Of a stretch of DNA of 64,000 bases, positions 40,906-48,856 are shown piece by piece. The notes beneath the pieces were generated by a model. It searched no databases. It had not been told where the DNA came from and was given only the letters and a program-made list of their open reading frames with translations. How positions within the stretch are numbered: the stretch's first letter is position 1; every line of letters begins with the position of its first letter. The DNA comes from Pseudoxanthomonas sp. J35 (GTDB lineage: Bacteria > Pseudomonadota > Gammaproteobacteria > Xanthomonadales > Xanthomonadaceae): positions 165-64,164 of the forward strand of contig NZ_AZVB01000024.1 of NCBI RefSeq assembly GCF_000513995.1, written 5' to 3'. Made by a program: the position numbers and the translations under genes.

Positions 40906-40930
40906 TATATTTCCCGTTCCATGGAACGGG
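40906..40930 (+). promoter_or_regulatory. -10 box and 18-bp palindrome before the NERD helicase
   Basis: TATATT (40906-40911) resembles a -10 box and is followed at once by the perfect palindrome CCCGTTCCATGGAACGGG (40913-40930), which would cover the transcription start and end just before the ribosome site. It looks like an operator. Otherwise 40623-40937 holds only CT/GA-rich stem-loops and no gene. Confidence 0.45.
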
Positions 40931-40937
40931 GGAAGCC

Positions 40938-42815
40938 ATGGCCACGTTGATTCCCAGCCGCAGCGCGTGCGGCGGGCGGATGACCGCCGGCGAACGGCGC
41001 TTCGCGGCCCGCCTGGAAGACAAACTCGACGACGATTACGTGTGCTGGTACGACGTCCCGGTCGGACCCAGCTACCGGCACCCGGACTTCGTCGTGCTGC
41101 ATCCCAACCGCGGGATCCTGGTCCTGGAGGTCAAGGACTGGAAGCCGGAAACGCTGGCGGAAATAGACCGCGATCGCGTCGTGCTCAACACCGGGCGCGG
41201 ACGCGTGGTCGAGGCCAATCCGCTACGCCAGGCGCGGGATTACGCCATGGAGATCCAGCGCCTCCTCCAGTCCGATCCGGCATTGCTGCATCCACCCGGC
41301 CACAGGCGCGAGGGCAAGCTGGTGATGCCCTGGGGGTTCGGGGTGGTGCTCACGGGCGTGACCCGCAACCAGTTCGAGCAGATGGAGCTGGATGCCTTCA
41401 TCGGCGCCGCCAGCGTGATCTGCCGCGATGAGATGACCGAGGGCGTCGACGGCGAAGCGTTCCAGAAGCGGCTGTGGGACATGTTCATGATGCCGTTCCC
41501 CTGCCAGCTGACCCTGCCGCAGATCGACCGCGTGCGCTGGCATCTGTTCCCGCAGCTGCGGATCCAGCAGCAGGGGCAACTGCTGCCGCCGATGACACCG
41601 GAGCCACAGCCGGCACCGGTGGAGATTCCGGACATCATCCGGGTGATGGACCTGCAGCAGGAACAGCTGGCCCGGTCCCTGGGCGAAGGGCACCGGGTCA
41701 TCCACGGCGTCGCCGGTTCCGGCAAGACCATGATCCTCGGCTACCGCTGCGTGGAACTGGCCCGCACGCTGCACATGCCGGTGCTGGTGCTGTGCTTCAA
41801 CAAGACCCTCGCCAGCCGCCTCGAGCACCTGATGGTGTCCCACGGCGTGCACGACCGCGTGGCCGTGCGCCATTTCCACGGCTGGTGCGCCGAGCAGCTG
41901 AAGACCTACGGCGTGCCACTGCCGCCGCCCCAGGAAAGCGCCGAACGTTACGTCGCCCTGCTGGTCGAGGCGGTTGTCGCCGCGGTGGAAGCCAGGGCCA
42001 TTCCACGGGCCCAGTACGGCGCGGTGCTGATCGACGAGGGGCACGACTTCGCCCCGGAATGGCTGCAGCTGGTCACCCAGATGGTCGACCCGGAGACCAA
42101 TTCGCTGCTGCTCCTGTACGACGACGCGCAGACGCTCTACGGCAATGGCGGACGTCGCAAGTTCAGCTTCGCCAGCGTCGGCATCCAGGCCCGTGGACGC
42201 ACCACGATCCTGCGCCTGAACTACCGCAACACCCTGGAGGTCCTGTCGGTGGCCAAGGCTTTCGCCGAGGAGGTCCTCACCCCGCAGGAAACCGACGACG
42301 ACCACGTGCCGGTCATCCCGCCGGAGAGCGCCGGGCGCCGCGGCCCGATGCCGGAAGTGTGGCGCGCGCGGAGCATCTGGGGCGAAGCCGACCTGATCGC
42401 GCAACGCATCGGCGAGGCGCTGGCCAACGGCGCGAACCCGAACGACTTCGCCGTGCTGTGCCACTCGAACCGGCTGGCCAACCTGGTCGGCAACCAGCTG
42501 CAGAAACGCGGCCTGCCGGTCCTGGTCGCCACCGACCAGCGCCGGCGCGAGCTGTTCAATGGCCAGCCGGCGGTCAAGGTGATGACCATGCATTCCAGCA
42601 AGGGACTGGAGTTCGACTCGGTGTTCATCCCCGGAATCTGCGAGATGGCCTCGCTGGATACCGACGCCGACCGCCGGCAGCAGCAGGTACGCCTGCTGTA
42701 CGTGGCGATGACCCGGGCGCTGCGCCAGCTGGAGATCTCGCACCACGGCGACGGGCCGGTGGTCGAACAGATCCGCCGCGTCGTCGACAGCGTGTCGCAG
42801 CGGCTGGCGGCCTGA
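40938..42815 (+). CDS. NERD-domain UvrD/Rep-type helicase
   Basis: A 625-residue protein. Residues about 15-130 form a NERD nuclease-related domain (GERRFAARLEDKLDDDY, HPDFVVLHPNRGILVLEVKDW with the D...EVK nuclease-like residues). A superfamily 1A helicase follows: Walker A HGVAGSGKTMILGYR near residue 256, motif II VLIDEGHDF, LYDDAQTLYG, motif IV-like LRLNYRN, then MTMHSSKGLEFDSVFI and LLYVAMTRALRQLEIS. ATP-driven unwinding coupled to nuclease action on DNA is expected. Such proteins occur as chromosomal accessory genes and in mobile or defence contexts. The ATG at 40938 follows GGGGGAAG. A terminator follows at 42954. Confidence 0.85.
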   Translation: MATLIPSRSACGGRMTAGERRFAARLEDKLDDDYVCWYDVPVGPSYRHPDFVVLHPNRGILVLEVKDWKPETLAEIDRDRVVLNTGRGRVVEANPLRQARDYAMEIQRLLQSDPALLHPPGHRREGKLVMPWGFGVVLTGVTRNQFEQMELDAFIGAASVICRDEMTEGVDGEAFQKRLWDMFMMPFPCQLTLPQIDRVRWHLFPQLRIQQQGQLLPPMTPEPQPAPVEIPDIIRVMDLQQEQLARSLGEGHRVIHGVAGSGKTMILGYRCVELARTLHMPVLVLCFNKTLASRLEHLMVSHGVHDRVAVRHFHGWCAEQLKTYGVPLPPPQESAERYVALLVEAVVAAVEARAIPRAQYGAVLIDEGHDFAPEWLQLVTQMVDPETNSLLLLYDDAQTLYGNGGRRKFSFASVGIQARGRTTILRLNYRNTLEVLSVAKAFAEEVLTPQETDDDHVPVIPPESAGRRGPMPEVWRARSIWGEADLIAQRIGEALANGANPNDFAVLCHSNRLANLVGNQLQKRGLPVLVATDQRRRELFNGQPAVKVMTMHSSKGLEFDSVFIPGICEMASLDTDADRRQQQVRLLYVAMTRALRQLEISHHGDGPVVEQIRRVVDSVSQRLAA

Positions 42816-42953
42816 CGCGGCACGGCACAGGGGCCCAGTCTCCCTCAGAGGCGGGGGTGGAGTGCCGGCGAACCCGGCCTCGCCGGGTGCCGGCCGTCTC
42901 CCCTGCCCCTCTCCCGGATGGAGAGGGGTTCAAGGTGGCGAAGATCGACAAAG

Positions 42954-42977
42954 AAAGGCCCGCGCGAGCGGGCCTTT
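42954..42977. terminator. intrinsic terminator between helicase and M13 peptidase genes
   Basis: Stem AAAGGCCCGC / GCGGGCCTTT with loop GCGA, between convergent genes. The AAA and TTT flanks let it work in both directions. It repeats the hairpin at 38498-38519. Confidence 0.75.
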
Positions 42978-43020
42978 GTGCTGCTCCCTCCCCCTCCGGG
43001 GGGAGGGGCTCAAGCAGGCA

Positions 43021-45132
43021 TCACCAGATGCGGACGCGGTCTTCGGGGGCGATGTACAGCGGGTCGCCTTCCTTGATGCCGAAGGCGTCGTACCAGGCGT
43101 CGATGTTGCGCAGCGGGGCGAAGGCGCGGATGTGGCCGGGCGAGTGGGTGCCGTTGACCAGCTGCTGGCGCAGGGCGTCGTCGCGCCACAGGGTGCGCCA
43201 CACCTGGGCCCAGCCCAGGAACAGGCGCTGTTCGCCGGTGAAGCCGTCGATCACCGGCGCCGGCTTGCCGCCCAGCGAGCGGCGGTAGGCCTCCAGGGCG
43301 ATGGTCAGGCCGCCGAGGTCGCCGATGTTCTCGCCCATCGCGGTGCGGCCGTTGATGTGCAGGCCCGGCAGCTGCGGGAACTCGTAGGCCTCGTACTGCG
43401 CCCCCAGCTTCGCCGCCTGCGCCTCGAACTTGGCGGCGTCCTCGGCGGTCCACCAGTCGCGCAGCACGCCGGCGCCGTCGGATTTGCGGCCCTGGTCGTC
43501 GAAGCCGTGGATGATTTCGTGGCCGATCACGCCGCCGATGCCACCGTAGTTCACCGCCGGGTCGGCCTTGGGATCGAAGAACGGCGGCTGCAGGATCGCC
43601 GCCGGGAACACGATCTCGTTCTTGACCGAGTTGTAGTAGGCGTTGACCGTCTGCGGGGTCATGCCCCACTCGCCCTTGTCCACTTCCTTGCCCAGGCGCG
43701 CGCGGCGGTAATCCCACTCGAACTGGCGCGAGCGCAGCGCGTTGCCGACCACGTCGCCGTTGGCGATGCGCAGGCCGCTGTAGTCGCGCCACTTTTCCGG
43801 GTGGCCGATCTTCAGGCCGAAGCCCTTGAGCTTGGCCTGGGCCTCGGCCTTGGTCGCCGGACTCATCCACTCCAGCGTCTCCAGGCGCGCGCCCATCGCC
43901 GCCTTCACGTTGGCCACCAGCGCATCCATCTTGGCCTTGGAATCGGCCGGGAAGTACAGCTTCACGTACTCGCGGCCCACCGCCTCGCCGAGGCTGGACT
44001 CGACCAGGCCGACGGCGCGCTTCCAGCGCTCGCGCGGCAGCGGCTGGCCGGACATGAACTTGTCGCGGAACTCGAAATGGGCGTTGGCGAAGGCGCTGGA
44101 CAGCAGCGGCGCGGCGCCATCGACGGCGTGGAACGCCTGCCAGGCCTGCAGCGTGGCCACGTCGGTGCCGGCGAAGATCTTCGCCATCTTCGGCACCGCG
44201 GTGCCCTGCCGCACCACCGCGCGCGTGCCGTGGTCGACGCCGGCGGCCTTGAAGTACTCGGCCCACGGGAAGCCCGGCGCGTAGGCGTCGAAGCGCTCGA
44301 ACGGCACCGGGTTGTAGGTCTTGTCGCGGTCGCGGCTTTCGGCGCGGGTCCAGTGCGCCTGGGCGATCTTCGTCTCGAACGCCATCACCGCCTCGGCGCT
44401 GGCCTTCGGGTTCTCCCAGCCGGCCAGCTCCAGCAGCTGGGCGATGTAGGCGACGTAGCGCTCGCGCTGCGGGGCGAAGTTCTCGCGCAGGTACATCTCG
44501 CGGTCACCCAGGCCCAGGCCGGACTGGTTCATGTACAGGGTGTAGTGGTCCGGATCGCGCGCGTCGTCGGCGACGCTGAGGCCGAACAGGGTGGCGTTGA
44601 AGGTGTCGCGCGCGGCCATCAGCCGTGCCAGGGCCAGGTGGCTGTCGGCCTGGCGGACGCGCTCGAGCACCGGCTGCAGGGGCGCGGCGCCGAGCTTCTC
44701 GATGGTCGCCTCGTCCATGAAGCCCTGGTAGACCGCGGCGATCCTGGCGGTGTCGCCACCGGTGGCCGGGTCGCCCAGCGCGTAGCCTTCTACCAGCGCG
44801 CGCACGCGCACTTCGGACAGGTCGCGCAGCGCGCGGAAGGCGCCGTAGCTGGACTGGTCGGCCGGGATCTGGGTGTTCCTGGCCCAGGTGCCACTGGCGT
44901 AGGCGAAGAAGTCGGTGCCCGGCGGGACGCTGGTGTCCATGCCGGCGGTGTCGAAGCCCCAGGTGCCGAAGCGGGTCGCGGCGGTGGCGGCACCGGCACC
45001 GGTATCGCCGGCCTCGTACAGCGCCTGCAGGGTGCAAGACTCGTCGGCGCAGGCATGGGATTCGTGGGCGTTGGCCTGGGCGGCCAGGCCGAGGGCCAGC
45101 AGGGTCGCGGCGGTCAGCAGGGTCTTCTTCAA
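43021..45132 (-). CDS. pepO: M13-family metallopeptidase (PepO/neprilysin-like)
   Basis: A 703-residue secreted zinc endopeptidase. The start is a TTG at 45132 with GGAGA upstream; it opens KKTLLTAATLLALGLAAQANA, a clear signal peptide, so the protein is periplasmic or outer. Conserved features are FDTAGMDTSVPPGTDFFAYASG at the N-terminus, VNAYYNSVKNEIVFPAAILQPPFF, the zinc motif GVIGHEIIHGFDDQGR (near residue 536), NIGDLGGLTIALEAY in place of the usual ENIAD block, and the terminal VRIW. An apparent extension of the frame to 46005 is an unrelated SDR fragment in the same frame and was excluded. Confidence 0.92.
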   Translation of the reverse strand: MKKTLLTAATLLALGLAAQANAHESHACADESCTLQALYEAGDTGAGAATAATRFGTWGFDTAGMDTSVPPGTDFFAYASGTWARNTQIPADQSSYGAFRALRDLSEVRVRALVEGYALGDPATGGDTARIAAVYQGFMDEATIEKLGAAPLQPVLERVRQADSHLALARLMAARDTFNATLFGLSVADDARDPDHYTLYMNQSGLGLGDREMYLRENFAPQRERYVAYIAQLLELAGWENPKASAEAVMAFETKIAQAHWTRAESRDRDKTYNPVPFERFDAYAPGFPWAEYFKAAGVDHGTRAVVRQGTAVPKMAKIFAGTDVATLQAWQAFHAVDGAAPLLSSAFANAHFEFRDKFMSGQPLPRERWKRAVGLVESSLGEAVGREYVKLYFPADSKAKMDALVANVKAAMGARLETLEWMSPATKAEAQAKLKGFGLKIGHPEKWRDYSGLRIANGDVVGNALRSRQFEWDYRRARLGKEVDKGEWGMTPQTVNAYYNSVKNEIVFPAAILQPPFFDPKADPAVNYGGIGGVIGHEIIHGFDDQGRKSDGAGVLRDWWTAEDAAKFEAQAAKLGAQYEAYEFPQLPGLHINGRTAMGENIGDLGGLTIALEAYRRSLGGKPAPVIDGFTGEQRLFLGWAQVWRTLWRDDALRQQLVNGTHSPGHIRAFAPLRNIDAWYDAFGIKEGDPLYIAPEDRVRIW

Positions 45133-45264
45133 GGGAGGGTCTCCGGTGCGGGCGGTGAGGCCGGTTGGCCCTTCAGGATAGTTGCAGCCGACACCGCGCA
45201 CGGGTGCCGGAAGTGGGGGGCGGCCGCCACGGCAGGCATGCACCCACCCGCCTACCATGGCCGC

Positions 45265-45745
45265 ATGCGCCTGCTGATCCTCACCTACGGTACCGAGGGC
45301 GACACCCGCCCGCTGGCCGCGCTGGGCCATGCCCTGGTCCAGGCCGGGCATTCGGTGCACCTGCTGGCCGACGTGTCCACGCTGGACACCGCCCAGGCCA
45401 TGGGCCTGCCCTGCAGCGCGCTGGCCGGGGACATCCGCGCCACCCTCGCCGCCGAGGGCGCGATGAAGCGGATCACCGCCAACCTCAGCCGCCTGGCGAT
45501 CGGGCACACCGGCGACTGGATGCGACAGGCGCTGGAGGCCGGCCGCGGCTGCGACGCGGTCATCGTCTCCGGGCTCACTGCCTTCGTCGGCCTGTCGGTG
45601 GCCGAGGCACTGGGCGTGCCGGCGATCGGCACGATGCTGATCCCGATCTCGCCGAGGACGGCCTTCGCCTCGCCGTTCCTGCCGTTCACCCCGCCAAGGC
45701 TGTTCAACAGGGCCAGCCATATGTTGTTCGGCCAGGCCTCGTGGC
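45265..45745 (+). pseudogene. N-terminal fragment of an MGT-type glycosyltransferase
   Basis: Starts at ATG 45265 with MRLLILTYGTEGDTRPLAALG, followed by HALVQAGHSVHLLAD and, later, GCDAVIVSGLTAFVG and VPAIGTMLIPISPRTAFASP. This is the N-terminal half of a UDP-glycosyltransferase of the vancomycin/rhamnosyl (GT1) family. About 160 residues in, after HMLFGQASW, the similarity stops at about 45745 and the frame passes into an antisense SDR sequence. The C-terminal donor-binding domain is missing, so it cannot be active. Divergent from the M13 peptidase. Confidence 0.75.
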
Positions 45746-45746
45746 G

Positions 45747-46008
45747 GCGCGGTGATCGCGGCCAGCTGCCGGTTCACCTCGGCGTTGTCGCGGACCACGC
45801 CGCCGCCGAAGTCGGTGGCGATGGCACCCGGCGCGACGACATTGGCGGTGATCCCGCGCTTGCCGAACTCCTTGGCCATGTACACGGTCAGCGTCTCCAC
45901 CGCGCCCTTGGCCGCGGCGTAGGCGTCGTAGCCCGGATAGGCGAAGCGGGTCAGGCCGCTGGAGAAGTTGACGATGCGGCCGCCATCGGCCAGCAGCGCG
46001 ACCATCTG
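45747..46008 (-). pseudogene. internal fragment of a short-chain dehydrogenase
   Basis: Read on the minus strand it gives MVALLADGGRIVNFSSGLTR, then FAYPGYDAYAAAKGAVETL with the YxxxK catalytic pair, and GKRGITANVVAPGAIATDF, which is the central and C-terminal core of a classical SDR. The N-terminal Rossmann glycine motif and the extreme C-terminus are both absent: an in-frame stop lies just upstream, and downstream the sequence becomes glycosyltransferase antisense. It happens to be in frame with the M13 peptidase far downstream, which is coincidence. Confidence 0.75.
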
Positions 46009-46040
46009 CTAGCCCGGGCCGATGGACCAGGCCTGAGCAC

Positions 46041-46085
46041 CTCACCTCACCTCACCGACGGCGCGACGCGACGCGACGCGACGCG
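46041..46085. repeat. two short tandem repeats
   Basis: CTCAC is repeated three times (46041-46055), then GCGAC four times with a partial fifth copy (46063-46085). They lie between the SDR fragment and the truncated RhuM gene and may mark a rearrangement scar or a slippage-prone tract. Nothing else recognisable occurs from 46086 to about 46222. Confidence 0.7.
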
Positions 46086-46222
46086 TGAGACAGTATGCGT
46101 CACCAGCGCCAGCCGCGTAGCGTATGCGTCCGGTTACAAAACGCTCCGCAGTTCACCTGCGAGTGCGGTCGCCCATTCGGGAAGACGCCGGCGGCGGATG
46201 CAAGGGTTACTGGAAGCCAGCT

Positions 46223-46331
46223 TCAGCGTCGACCAATCTTCGCCATTTGTTTGTAGTGGTCAGGGTATCCATTGGCCTCAAAGACCAATCTCAGCCCATC
46301 TCGAAAAGAGTCGTAATCGAATTCCTTGATG
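46223..46331 (-). pseudogene. C-terminal fragment of an unidentified gene
   Basis: In a different frame from the RhuM gene, the minus strand here reads DIKEFDYDSFRDGLRLVFEA, then NGYPDHYKQMAKIGRR and a stop at 46223-46225. The composition is natural for protein and unlike the neighbouring non-coding sequence. It begins where RhuM similarity ends, so it is probably the tail of another gene fused by deletion. Family unknown. Confidence 0.4.
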
Positions 46332-46961
46332 TCCCGTTACGGCGTAGAGCAGCTTGTTCTGGACTTCCGCGAAGAACTGGCTGGACTGCGCCTCGCTGTC
46401 GCCGTAGTCGACGCTCAGGGCGAACAGGTCCCGGACCTTCTGGTAGAAGCGCTTCTCCGAGGCCCGGATCTCGCGGATGCGGGCCAGAAGCTCGTCGAAG
46501 TAGTCCCATCCTCCGGGATTCTTCAGGCGTTCGTCGTCGATGACGAAGCCCTTGACCAGGTATTCGCGCAGCTGGGCCGTTGCCCACTGCCTGAACTCCG
46601 TGCCCCGTGGTGAACGGACGCGATAGCCGACGGCGAGGATGGCGTCGAGATGGTAGTGCTTGAGTTGGCGCCCGACCTCACGCCCACCCTCCTGGCGAAC
46701 TTGTAAGAAATGCTTACAAGTTGCCCCTTCCTCGAGTTCGCCCTCGGCGTAGATGGCCCGGAGATGCTGGGTGATGTTCTGTGGCGTGACCTGATACAGC
46801 TCCGCCATCTGCGCCTGGGTCAACCAGACCGAATCGCCCTCCAGCCGCACCTGGATGCGGGTCTGCGCATCGCCGGTGCGGTACAGGATGAGCTCCGACT
46901 TCGGACGGTCCATGTCCTGGGGCTTCATTTCACCTCGGGGCGCAGAAGCACGGGTCGACAT
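46278..46961 (-). pseudogene. RhuM-family protein, C-terminally truncated
   Basis: A 227-residue frame. Most of it is the RhuM (virulence-associated) family: ELILYRTGDAQTRIQVRLEG, DSVWLTQAQMAELYQVT, NITQHLRAIYAEGELEE, YHLDAILAVGYRVRSPRGTEFRQWA and YFDELLARIREIRASEKRF. After VQNKLLYAVTGH the family sequence ends and 16 unrelated residues follow; full-length members are about 330-350 residues. The C-terminal third is therefore lost. Its first ATG overlaps the recD stop (TGATG), although an internal Met 11 or 16 codons later may be the real start. RhuM genes are usually accessory; function is not established. Confidence 0.8.
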
Positions 46962-48856
46962 CAGGTTAACGCCTCTTCATCCGCGCCCAGCCGCCACGCC
47001 AGTCCGGACACGCGGCGGGCGTGGCGGGGCAGGGCGGTGGCGAGGATCTCCGGGCTGGCGGCCAGGTGCAGTTCGCGGCGGGCGCGGGTGAGGCCGGTGT
47101 AGACCAGTTCGCGCGAGAGCACGCGGCTGTCGCGCGCCGGCAGCAGCAGCCACACCGCGTCGAACTCCGAGCCCTGCGCCTTGTGCACGGTCATGGCGAA
47201 GGCGCTGTCGTGGGCGGGCAGGGTGGCCGGGTGGAACGCGCGCGGTGCGCCGTCGTGGCCGCCGGGGAACCAGGCCATCAGCTGGCCGTTGTCGTCGCGC
47301 AGGCAGATGCCGGTGTCGCCGTTGAACAGGCCGCGGCGGTAGCTGTTCTCGGTGATGAGGATCAGGCGGCCGTGGAAGAAGCCGCCGTCGCGCGCGTGGC
47401 GGGCATGGCCGCGCGCGGCTGCGGCGGACAGGCGGCCGGTGAGCAGCGCTTCGATCCGCGCGTTGAGGCTGCGCGCGCCCTGCGGGCCTTCGCGCACGGC
47501 GGTCAACAGGCGCAGTTCGCCGGCGCGGGCCAGCGCGGCGGCCGGGTCGGGCGCGTCGGCCAGCGCGGTCCAGTGGGCGAGCAGGCGCTCGCGCTGTACC
47601 GGCTCGGTGAGCGGGTCGGCGAGGGCAGGGTGGTAGTGCACGCCGTCGAGCTGGTCGGCGTGCAGCAGGCGAAGCGCTTCGCCGGCGTCGCCGGCGCGCA
47701 CGGCGGCGGCCAGCGGCGCGAGGTCCAGCGCCGCGGACTGGCGCCAGCCGCGCAGCAGGTGCACGTGGCGGGCGGGGAAGGCGCTGCGCGCGTCGTCGGT
47801 GGCCGCGGCATCGATGTCGCCCAGCAGGGGATGCAACGCGGTGGCATCGTCGGACGCCAGGCGCAGGCCGTCGCCGGCGGCGGCGAGGATGCCGCTGAGC
47901 ACGTCGCCGGCTTCCACCGAGGGCAGCTGGTCCGGATCGCCGAGCAGGATCAGGCGCGCGCCATCGGGCACGGCCTCGACCAGCTTGGCCATCAGCGGCA
48001 GATCGATCATCGAGGCTTCGTCGACCACGACCAGGTCGTACTCGAGTGGATTGCCGGCGTGGTGGCGGAACTCCGGCACGTCCGGGCGCGTGCCGAGCAG
48101 GCGGTGCAGGGTGGAGCCGGCGGTGGACAGCGGCGCCAGCAGTTCTTCCTCGATGCCTTCGCCGGCGAGCAGCTGCGCGGCCTTGCGCAGGCTCTCGGCC
48201 ATGCGCTCGGCGGCGCGGCCGGTGGGCGCGGCCAGGGCGATCTTCGGCGCCTCGCTGCCGGTGGCCCTGGCGCGCGCGGCCAGCAGCACCAGCAGGCGGG
48301 CGATGGTGGTGGTCTTGCCGGTGCCGGGGCCGCCGGTGACCAGCAGCAGGCGCTGGCGCAGGGCGACCGCGGCGGCGCGGGCCTGGCGGTCGTCGCCGCC
48401 GGCGGCGTGCGGAAACAGGCGTGCGAACAGCGGCGCCAGCGCGGCGAGGGCGGCTTCGTCGATGGCGTCGGCCCCGCCGAGGCGTCGGAGGCCGGCGGCG
48501 AGGCGACGTTCGTACTCGCGGTAGCGGCGCAGGTAAAGCAGGCCGTGCTCCAGCACCAGCGGCGCGTCGGCCGCGGTCTCGGCGTCGCGCGCCTGCGGCG
48601 TGGCGACCCAGGGCGAGGCTTCGAGCAGGCGCTGCCACTGCTCCGGTTCCGGCCACTGCACCGCGGCATCGACCAGGTCCTGCGGCTGCGCGGGGCGGAA
48701 GCCGGCATGGCCGGCGGAGACCGCCAGCGAGGCCAGCGCCGCGGCGGTGGCCACTTCGTCGGGCGTATCGGGCGCGAGCCGGCGCAGGCCGTGGCCGAGC
48801 GCGTGGTCCACCGTGCGCAGGTAGCCGTCGCGGCGCAGGGTGTCGAGCAGGCTCAT
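46961..48856 (-). CDS. recD: exodeoxyribonuclease V alpha subunit
   Basis: A 631-residue 5'-3' helicase of RecBCD. The N-terminal domain is divergent; Walker A is LLLVTGGPGTGKTTTIARLL near residue 175, followed by APTGRAAERMAESLRKAA, motif II VVDEASMIDLPLMAKL, LILLGDPDQLPSVEAGDVL and, at the end, TVHKAQGSEFDAVWLLLP with YTGLTRARRELHLA. It is the last gene of recCBD; its ATG overlaps the recB TGA. The complex repairs double-strand breaks and degrades foreign linear DNA. Confidence 0.93.
   Translation of the reverse strand: MSLLDTLRRDGYLRTVDHALGHGLRRLAPDTPDEVATAAALASLAVSAGHAGFRPAQPQDLVDAAVQWPEPEQWQRLLEASPWVATPQARDAETAADAPLVLEHGLLYLRRYREYERRLAAGLRRLGGADAIDEAALAALAPLFARLFPHAAGGDDRQARAAAVALRQRLLLVTGGPGTGKTTTIARLLVLLAARARATGSEAPKIALAAPTGRAAERMAESLRKAAQLLAGEGIEEELLAPLSTAGSTLHRLLGTRPDVPEFRHHAGNPLEYDLVVVDEASMIDLPLMAKLVEAVPDGARLILLGDPDQLPSVEAGDVLSGILAAAGDGLRLASDDATALHPLLGDIDAAATDDARSAFPARHVHLLRGWRQSAALDLAPLAAAVRAGDAGEALRLLHADQLDGVHYHPALADPLTEPVQRERLLAHWTALADAPDPAAALARAGELRLLTAVREGPQGARSLNARIEALLTGRLSAAAARGHARHARDGGFFHGRLILITENSYRRGLFNGDTGICLRDDNGQLMAWFPGGHDGAPRAFHPATLPAHDSAFAMTVHKAQGSEFDAVWLLLPARDSRVLSRELVYTGLTRARRELHLAASPEILATALPRHARRVSGLAWRLGADEEALT

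Noticed and set aside
43021-46005. Apparent single protein joining an SDR to an M13 peptidase
   Set aside because: The SDR piece, antisense glycosyltransferase sequence and intergenic DNA happen to stay in frame. The peptidase has its own signal peptide and TTG start at 45132.
46041-46085. Tandem CTCAC and GCGAC units as a possible CRISPR-like array
   Set aside because: Units are five bases long with no spacers; this is a simple short tandem repeat.
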